Origin: Blastococcus sp. CCUG 61487
Lineage (GTDB): Bacteria; Actinomycetota; Actinomycetes; Mycobacteriales; Geodermatophilaceae
Direction of reading: 5' to 3'
DNA: 64,000 bases
NCBI RefSeq assembly: GCF_005222955.1
Contig: NZ_LWUA01000112.1
Span: 1 to 64,000, forward strand
The position numbers were made by a program, and so were the translations under genes. This document shows positions 56,396-64,000 of the stretch, piece by piece. Numbering within the stretch: position 1 is the first letter of the stretch; each line of letters begins with the position of its first letter. The notes under the pieces were generated by a model. The model saw only the letters and a list, made by a program, of their open reading frames with translations, ran no database searches and was not told where the DNA came from.

Positions 56396-58072
56396 TCAGC
56401 CGGCGAGCACCTGGATGGAGTGCCAGCCGCTGGCGCCGTCCGGGAAGGGCGAGGCGCGGGTCTCGGTCTGCACCTCGCCGTCGGCGCCGGTGGCGCGGAC
56501 CGTGATCGAGTGCCGGCCGGGTGCGAAGTCGTAGGGCAGCACCCACTGGCGCCACAGGTCGGCGTCGACCTGCGGGGACAGCTCGGCCTCGACCCACTCC
56601 TCCTCGTCGACCCGCACCTCGACCCGCGCGATCCCCCGGGTCTGCGCCCAGGCGACGCCGGCGATCGCGTGGCGGCCGGCCGGGATCTCGCGGAGCGGCT
56701 TAGGGGTGTCGATCCGGGAGGCGATCTTGATCGGCCCCTCGGCCGCCCACTCGCGCTCGGTCCAGTAGGCGTCGACGGCGGCGAAGGTGGTGGCCTCGAT
56801 GCGGACCAGCCACTTGCAGGCCGACACGTAGCCGTAGAGGCCGGGGATGAGCATCCGCACCGGGAAGCCGTGCACGACCGGGAGCGGCTCGCCGTTCATG
56901 CCGAAGGCGAGCATCGCGTCCTCGACCTCGAGGACCTGGCGGGTGGGCGCACCGATCGTCATGCCGTCCACCGACCGGCAGAGCAACTGGTCGCTGCCGG
57001 AGCGGAGGCCGTTCTCCCGGAGCAGGGTGACCAGCGGGACGCCCATCCACCGGGCGGTCCCGGCGAGGACGCCGCCCACCTCGTTCGACACGCAGGTGAG
57101 GGTGATGTCGCGCTCGATGACGTCGTCGCGCTCGAAGAGGTCGTCGAGCGTGTACGTGCGCGGGGTGTCGAACATCCCCGTCAGCTCGAGCCGGTAGTCC
57201 GCCGGCCGGATCCGCGGGGCGACGAGGGCGGTGTCCACCCGGTAGAAGTCGCCGTTCCTGGTGAACAGCGGGGTGAGACCGTCGATCCGACCGGAGAGGT
57301 CGGCTCCGGGCGGCAGCGGGGCGGCGGGGGAGGCGGGCGTGGGCAACCGCAGTCCGGCCCGCACACCGGCGACGTCGAAGCGCCGCTGCAGCAGCCGGCC
57401 TCCGCCGCCGGTGGCCGCGGCGACGCCGAGCGCGATCCCGCCGGTGAGGAAGAAGCGCCGCCGGTCCAGCCCCGCGCCCTTGCGGTCACCGGAGCCGAGC
57501 ACCTGGCGCAGCCGGTCGAGGAGCTGTCCGTCCGCGTCGTCGTCGGTGGTGCGCGCCCCGGTCGACCGCTCCCTCGCCGCCCTCCCGGCGCTGGACAGCG
57601 GGGCGAGCAGCGCCAGGAGCGTGACGATCCCCGCGAGCGCCCCGACCAGGGAGGGCAGCGCGTCGAGCGGCTCGCCGGCGGGCCGGGTGAGCGCCGCGAG
57701 CACACCGACGGCGCCGAAGACGGCGACACCGAGGACCCCGAGCCGGCGGCTGCGCAGCCCGACCACACCGACCAGCAGCGCGTACAGCGCGATGACCACC
57801 AGCGTCCCGGCGATCAGCGCGATCTTGTCGTTCTCGCCGAAGGTGCGGATGGCGAAGGACTTGACCGGCTCGGGCGTGAGCGTGATCGCGGCGTCGCCGA
57901 CCGCGATGACGGGCGAGGAGGCGGGGCCCACGAGCCCCGCGACCAGCTCCGCCACCCCGAGGGCGACGGCCGCGGCCAGCAGGCCGGCCAGAGCGGCCAA
58001 CCCGCGGCGCTCGACCGCACGACCGGTCCCGGGAGGCGGGGCAGCCGACGGTGCCCGCTCGGAGGTCGTCAC
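56396..58072 (-). CDS. Membrane-anchored molybdopterin oxidoreductase (sulfite oxidase-like)
   Basis: The 558-residue protein has four to five membrane helices in residues 25-165. A charged loop with an RRRFFLTGG twin-arginine-like element (near 205) follows, then a sulfite-oxidase-type molybdopterin domain: DITLTCVSNEVGG with the Mo-ligand Cys, GVPLVTLL and HGFPVRMLIPGLYGYVSACKWL. A C-terminal Mo-co dimerisation domain (GVAWAQTRGIARVEVRVD) completes it. It probably works on the outer membrane face on an unknown oxyanion or oxide. Start is GTG. There is no heme subunit nearby. Confidence 0.85.
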   Translation of the reverse strand: MTTSERAPSAAPPPGTGRAVERRGLAALAGLLAAAVALGVAELVAGLVGPASSPVIAVGDAAITLTPEPVKSFAIRTFGENDKIALIAGTLVVIALYALLVGVVGLRSRRLGVLGVAVFGAVGVLAALTRPAGEPLDALPSLVGALAGIVTLLALLAPLSSAGRAARERSTGARTTDDDADGQLLDRLRQVLGSGDRKGAGLDRRRFFLTGGIALGVAAATGGGGRLLQRRFDVAGVRAGLRLPTPASPAAPLPPGADLSGRIDGLTPLFTRNGDFYRVDTALVAPRIRPADYRLELTGMFDTPRTYTLDDLFERDDVIERDITLTCVSNEVGGVLAGTARWMGVPLVTLLRENGLRSGSDQLLCRSVDGMTIGAPTRQVLEVEDAMLAFGMNGEPLPVVHGFPVRMLIPGLYGYVSACKWLVRIEATTFAAVDAYWTEREWAAEGPIKIASRIDTPKPLREIPAGRHAIAGVAWAQTRGIARVEVRVDEEEWVEAELSPQVDADLWRQWVLPYDFAPGRHSITVRATGADGEVQTETRASPFPDGASGWHSIQVLAG

Positions 58073-58184
58073 ACAGGGTCTTCGGCCTCGACCGTCGATC
58101 CGGATTCACCCGGAGGACGATTTTCTGGGGCGCAACCGGTCGCGGCCCCGGCGGACGCCGGCGGTCGCCTGTCAGGCTGGCGGG

Positions 58185-58646
58185 GTGACCACCCCCGCCG
58201 CCGGTTCCCCGTCCGCGCCGTCGATGCCGACCTCGGTCCGCGTCGGCGTCATCGCGATGTCGGTGCTCGCCGCCCTGCTGCTGCTGAACTCGATCCTGCT
58301 CTGGCTGGGATTCGACGCCGCCGTCGACCGCATCGTCGAGGACGTCGACGACATCACCCGGGACGAAGCCCGGACGTTCGTGATCCTGGCGCTGGTGCCC
58401 TACCTCGTGCTCGGCCTCCTGCTGGCGGCCGCGGCGGCCTTCCTGTCCCGCCGGCAGCCCTGGGCCCGCTGGGCCGGCGTCGTCGCCACCGCCCTGCTGA
58501 CGGCGCTCACCCTGGTCAACATGGTGGCCGCGGGCGGGATCACCGTGGCGTCGCTGCTGCTGCTGGTTCTCTCGGTCGCGGCGCTGACCAGCCTGCTGGC
58601 CCGCACCACGCGCGAGTGGGTGCCGGGCGGCCGACCGGCCGGCTGA
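58185..58646 (+). CDS. Small multi-pass membrane protein
   Basis: The 153-residue protein starts at GTG, 6 nt after a CAGGCT near-box. Three to four helices are visible (VIAMSVLAALLLLNSILLWLGF, VILALVPYLVLGLLLAAAAAFL, VVATALLTALTLVNMVAA, VASLLLLVLSVAALTSLLA). An acidic loop (VDRIVEDVDDITRDEA) follows helix one. Function unknown; its topology is similar to the protein encoded convergently next to it. Confidence 0.65.
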   Translation: MTTPAAGSPSAPSMPTSVRVGVIAMSVLAALLLLNSILLWLGFDAAVDRIVEDVDDITRDEARTFVILALVPYLVLGLLLAAAAAFLSRRQPWARWAGVVATALLTALTLVNMVAAGGITVASLLLLVLSVAALTSLLARTTREWVPGGRPAG

Positions 58647-58659
58647 GCGAGCGGACCGG

Positions 58660-59349
58660 TCAGCGCAGCTGGCCGGTGGTCCGCGCCCAGCTCATGTAGC
58701 GGTACCAGTCGTTGCTCGGCTTGAGGGCCAGCAGCACGATGCCGGCCACCAGCGCCAGCAGCTGGAAGCCGCTCAGGGCGGCGAGGAAGTCGGTGCCGCC
58801 CGCGGTGTCGCCGCCGAGGGTGCTCAGCCCGGCGACCACGTTCAGGCCGCCCAGCACCCACAGCACGATCCGCGCCCAGTTCCGCCCCTTCCACGCCCAC
58901 CAGATGAACAGGGCGTGCAGGACGACGAGGACCAGCCCGATGACCGCGCCCACGAAGATCGCGGTGCGCAGGACCTCCTCGGTGATGTCCGGGTCGCTGG
59001 TGCTGCGCGCCGCCTCCCGGACCAGCTCGTCGAGATCGGCGAAGGACACGAGCGACACGACCAGGCCGAGCACGAAGTTCACGACGAACGCGCCGATGCC
59101 GGCGCGGACCGTGAGCGGCTGCTCCGGCGAACCGGCGGGCGGCTGGCCGTACCCGGCCGGAACGGGCGCGGCGTAGGGGTTCGGCGACGCCCCCCAGCCC
59201 TGCGGGGGTGGGCCGCCGTAGCCGCCCGGGGGCGGTCCCCAGCCCTGCGGTGGCGCGGGCGGCGCGTTCCAGTCCTGCGGCGGCGGTGGCGGACCGCTCC
59301 GGCCGCCGCCGTCGGGCTCGCCGTCGTGGCCGCCCTGCCCTGCCGTCAT
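58660..59349 (-). CDS. Proline-rich multi-pass membrane protein
   Basis: The 229-residue protein has an ATG 6 nt after GGGAGG. Residues 1-80 are Pro/Gly/Gln-rich with PPxGWG-type repeats, followed by four helices (FVVNFVLGLVVSLVSF, AIFVGAVIGLVLVVLHALFIWWAW, IVLWVLGGLNVVAGL, LALVAGIVLLAL). An acidic loop DLDELVREAARSTSDPD separates helices one and two. Function unknown; Pro-rich cytosolic heads often recruit partners. Confidence 0.65.
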   Translation of the reverse strand: MTAGQGGHDGEPDGGGRSGPPPPPQDWNAPPAPPQGWGPPPGGYGGPPPQGWGASPNPYAAPVPAGYGQPPAGSPEQPLTVRAGIGAFVVNFVLGLVVSLVSFADLDELVREAARSTSDPDITEEVLRTAIFVGAVIGLVLVVLHALFIWWAWKGRNWARIVLWVLGGLNVVAGLSTLGGDTAGGTDFLAALSGFQLLALVAGIVLLALKPSNDWYRYMSWARTTGQLR

Positions 59350-59432
59350 GCCAGCCTCCCGGTACCGGTTGACGACGATCATGGACGAAACCGTCCGGCG
59401 GGACCACCGGCCCCGCCGGACGGACGTCCCTC

Positions 59433-62024
<2,592 letters not shown>

Positions 62025-62109
62025 CGTCGCGGCGTCCGTCCTCTCGTGTGGGTGCGCAGGTCGCTGGACCGATCGACCATGCGGGATCGAGTGGTGCAAC
62101 GAGCGAGGA

Positions 62110-62130
62110 GTTGAGTCTGTTCCGCTCAAC
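62110..62130. promoter_or_regulatory. HAIR operator (HspR site) of clpB
   Basis: TTGAG and CTCAA are separated by exactly nine bases, matching the HspR-associated inverted repeat CTTGAGT-N7-ACTCAAG with mismatches at the ends. In Streptomyces HspR represses clpB and dnaK. The hspR gene is not in the window. Confidence 0.7.
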
Positions 62131-62218
62131 CTCCCTGAGTCCAGCCGTCGCATCCGTCCGGCCTCGCCAGAGCTACACCGCGAGCGTGCGAGGGGTGAGA
62201 GGACGGGGTCCTGGTGCC

Positions 62219-62224
62219 TAGACT
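62219..62224 (+). promoter_or_regulatory. -10 box TAGACT, leaderless start of ohrR-like gene
   Basis: TAGACT lies 6 nt before ATG 62231. Confidence 0.55.
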
Positions 62225-62230
62225 CGCGCC

Positions 62231-62686
62231 ATGTCCGCCCTGCCGGCGCCGAGCGTGGCGCTCGACGACCAGCTGTGCTTCGCGCTCTACGCCGCCTCGC
62301 GCGCCGTGACGGCCCGCTACCGGCCCCTGCTCGACGCGATCGGACTGACCTATCCGCAGTACCTGGTCATGATGCTGCTCTGGGAAGAGGACCACCAGAC
62401 CGTCGGGCAGCTCGGTTCCCGCCTGTCGCTGGACAGCGGCACGCTCTCCCCGTTGCTCAAGCGGCTCACCGCCGCCGGCCTGGTGACCCGGCACCGCCGG
62501 GTGGAGGACGAGCGCTCGGTGTCCGTCGCGCTGACCGACGCCGGCCGGGCTCTCGAGCAGAAGGCGTACCGCGTCTCCGAGCAGATGATCGGCGCCGTCG
62601 GGTTCGACACCGACGAGATCGTCGACCTCCGGCGCCGGCTGAAGACGCTGGTCGACCGGGTGAACGGCGGCGAGGCGGTCTGCTGA
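62231..62686 (+). CDS. ohrR: MarR-family organic-peroxide sensor (OhrR-like)
   Basis: The 151-residue winged-helix protein has the peroxide-sensing Cys16 in [14 protein letters not shown] and the following Tyr/Leu residues of OhrR ([15 protein letters not shown]). The wing sequence [17 protein letters not shown] is present. Oxidation of the Cys releases DNA and induces an Ohr/OsmC peroxidase, which is the next gene. It is leaderless and divergent from clpB. Confidence 0.88.
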   Translation: MSALPAPSVALDDQLCFALYAASRAVTARYRPLLDAIGLTYPQYLVMMLLWEEDHQTVGQLGSRLSLDSGTLSPLLKRLTAAGLVTRHRRVEDERSVSVALTDAGRALEQKAYRVSEQMIGAVGFDTDEIVDLRRRLKTLVDRVNGGEAVC

Positions 62687-62779
62687 GGACGGTTGCCCGC
62701 ACCCGGGCGGGGTAGGGCGGCAGCGCCACTGCCCGCGGGAGCAGACCAGCCGCTCCCGCCCGTCCGGAGGAGACAACCG

Positions 62780-63223
62780 ATGGCCACTCGCACCGCCCGC
62801 ACGTCCTGGAAGGGCACCCTGCAGGAGGGCTCGGGCACGACTGAGCTCGCCAGCTCCGGGCTGGGCACGTTCGACGTCTCCTGGCCCAAGCGGACCTCCG
62901 ACGCCGCCGACGGCAGCACCAGCCCCGAGGAGCTGATCGCCGCGGCGCACGCCTCGTGCTTCGCGATGGCCTTCTCCGGCGGGATCGCCAAGGCCGGAGG
63001 GACGCCGCAGAGCCTCGAGGTGACCGCCGACGTCGGCTTCGGCCCGGACAAGGAGCGCGGCGGCTTCCACATCACCGGGATCACGCTGACCGTCCGGGGT
63101 CGCGTCGACGGCATGGACGCGGCCGCGTTCGAGCAGGCGGCGCAGGAGGCCAAGGCCGGCTGCCCGGTGAGCAAGGCGCTCACCGGCACCGAGATCACCC
63201 TCGACGCCGCGCTGGAGAGCTGA
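62780..63223 (+). CDS. osmC: OsmC/Ohr-family peroxiredoxin
   Basis: The 147-residue protein has the two redox Cys of the family, Cys60 in AAAHASCFAMA and Cys128 in AGCPVSKAL, and Arg/Glu around WKGTLQEG. It reduces organic hydroperoxides. A GGAGGAG site precedes the ATG. It follows ohrR by 94 nt, so the pair probably forms a peroxide-response unit. The TSPEELIAAAHASCF block fits OsmC more than Ohr. Confidence 0.9.
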   Translation: MATRTARTSWKGTLQEGSGTTELASSGLGTFDVSWPKRTSDAADGSTSPEELIAAAHASCFAMAFSGGIAKAGGTPQSLEVTADVGFGPDKERGGFHITGITLTVRGRVDGMDAAAFEQAAQEAKAGCPVSKALTGTEITLDAALES

Positions 63224-63262
63224 GTCGCACGTCCTGCGTACCGGATCTCGTCCCGCGGCAGC

Positions 63263-64000
63263 TCATCCCGCGGCGCGACGCTCCGCCGGCACCGACGTCG
63301 TCTCGGTCCGGAGCCGCTCGTCACCGCTCTGGGTGCTCAGCGCGATCTCGCGGATGAAGTAGATCGCCACCACCGCGACGACCGCGATCACCGCGGAGAT
63401 CAGGAAGATCCGCCCGGTCGCATCGCCGTAGGCCGCCCGGATGAGCTCCTGGATGACGGGCGGCGCGTCGGCCAGGTTCTCGAGACCGACGTCGCCGGAG
63501 CCGGCCGCCTGGGCGGCCGGCTCCGGCAGCGCCCGCAGGTCCGCCCGGATCAGGTCACCCACGCGGGCCGACAGCACCGCGCCCAGCACCGAGACGCCGA
63601 CGGTGCCGCCGAGGCTCCGGAAGAACGCCACCGCCGAACTCGCCGCCCCCAGGTCGCGAGCCGCCACCGTGTTCTGCACGGCGAGCACGAGGTTCTGCAT
63701 CGTCATGCCGATGCCGACGCCCAGCAGGAACAGGAAGCAGCAGAGCAGCACGATGTTCGTCCGGTGGTCGACCATCGACAGCAGCCCGAACGCGACCGCG
63801 GTCAGGACGGATCCGGCGGTGAGGAAGTGCTTCCAGCGGCCGGTGCGGGTGATCAGGAGGCCCGATCCGGTCGAGGAGAGCAGCATGCCCCCGACCATCG
63901 GGACGGCGAGCAGCCCGGCCGCCGTCGGCGAGTAGCCGCGCGAGATCTGCAGGTACTGGCCGAGGAAGACGGTGGACCCGAACATCGCGACACCGATGGC
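63263..64000 (-). CDS. MFS multidrug exporter (EmrB/QacA type), partial
   Basis: The C-terminal 245 residues or so of a drug:H+ antiporter lie in the window, and the gene runs off the right edge. Helices VFLGQYLQISRGYSPTAAGLLAVPMVGGMLL and IVLLCCFLFLLGVGIGMTMQNLVLAVQ match the EmrB/QacA 14-helix family. ASSAVAFFRSLGGTVGVSVLGAVLS is its conserved antiporter segment, and a last helix and a polar tail follow. It would export a toxic compound. Its end converges on the OsmC gene. Confidence 0.85.
   Translation of the reverse strand, partial: AIGVAMFGSTVFLGQYLQISRGYSPTAAGLLAVPMVGGMLLSSTGSGLLITRTGRWKHFLTAGSVLTAVAFGLLSMVDHRTNIVLLCCFLFLLGVGIGMTMQNLVLAVQNTVAARDLGAASSAVAFFRSLGGTVGVSVLGAVLSARVGDLIRADLRALPEPAAQAAGSGDVGLENLADAPPVIQELIRAAYGDATGRIFLISAVIAVVAVVAIYFIREIALSTQSGDERLRTETTSVPAERRAAG

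Overview
The window is very GC-rich DNA from an actinobacterium. Codon use, tRNA sequences, mycothiol chemistry, a GPGG-tail membrane protein, DUF3073/DUF3151 proteins and the purine gene order suggest a Geodermatophilaceae-type genome (Blastococcus, Geodermatophilus or Modestobacter relatives). That genus-level guess is inference. The only RNA genes seen are three tRNAs (Glu, Asp, Phe).

Positions 1 to about 12,050 are accessory DNA. They carry a phage-type Dam-like methylase with a zinc-ribbon head, then a divergently promoted five-gene operon (1518-5088). The core of that operon is a 630-residue fusion of an E2 (ubiquitin-conjugating) domain and an E1 (ThiF) domain, built like the CBASS protein Cap2. 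No CD-NTase, effector or JAB peptidase accompanies it. A disordered 123-residue protein ending in glycine is coupled directly upstream, and three unrecognised small proteins follow. Next come a convergent pair (a DDE transposase-like protein and a tyrosine-recombinase-fold protein lacking its catalytic residues), a 600-bp stretch with repeated perfect Shine-Dalgarno motifs, and a three-gene block: an unknown protein, an XRE-HEXXH (ImmA/IrrE) protein and a TIGR04141/DUF6119 protein. This looks like a conflict/defence island on a mobile element. Its left end lies outside the window.

From about 12.1 kb the DNA is chromosomal. It includes a frameshifted HD-domain gene, a DUF2231-Rieske protein, a GtrA-like protein, a metallophosphoesterase, a lipoprotein, the tRNA cluster, a glycosyltransferase, a GMC oxidoreductase / AMP-ligase / metallo-hydrolase operon, a secreted M23 peptidase, and a Leu/Val dehydrogenase. 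Purine biosynthesis fills much of 26.4-46.3 kb: purF-purM, purS-purQ-purL, purD-purB-purC and purA. An S-(hydroxymethyl)mycothiol dehydrogenase operon, a thioesterase, an LGFP-repeat surface protein, a PKD protein, a glycerophosphodiester phosphodiesterase and rsgA lie among them. After purA come a two-gene ABC transporter with a degenerate ATPase, DUF3151-fba, a frameshifted CoA-disulfide-reductase-like flavoprotein, Nudix, a GlcD-like oxidase, pyrE, a frameshifted tspO, fasciclin and sulfite-oxidase-like proteins, clpB (with a HAIR operator), an ohrR/OsmC pair and a partial MFS exporter.

Two genome-scale patterns stand out. Many chromosomal genes begin as leaderless transcripts, with a TAnnnT -10 box 6-8 nt before the start codon, while accessory genes use Shine-Dalgarno sites and overlapping starts. 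Three clear frameshifts, and one doubtful, occur in otherwise well-conserved genes. They may be true decay or base-calling indels.
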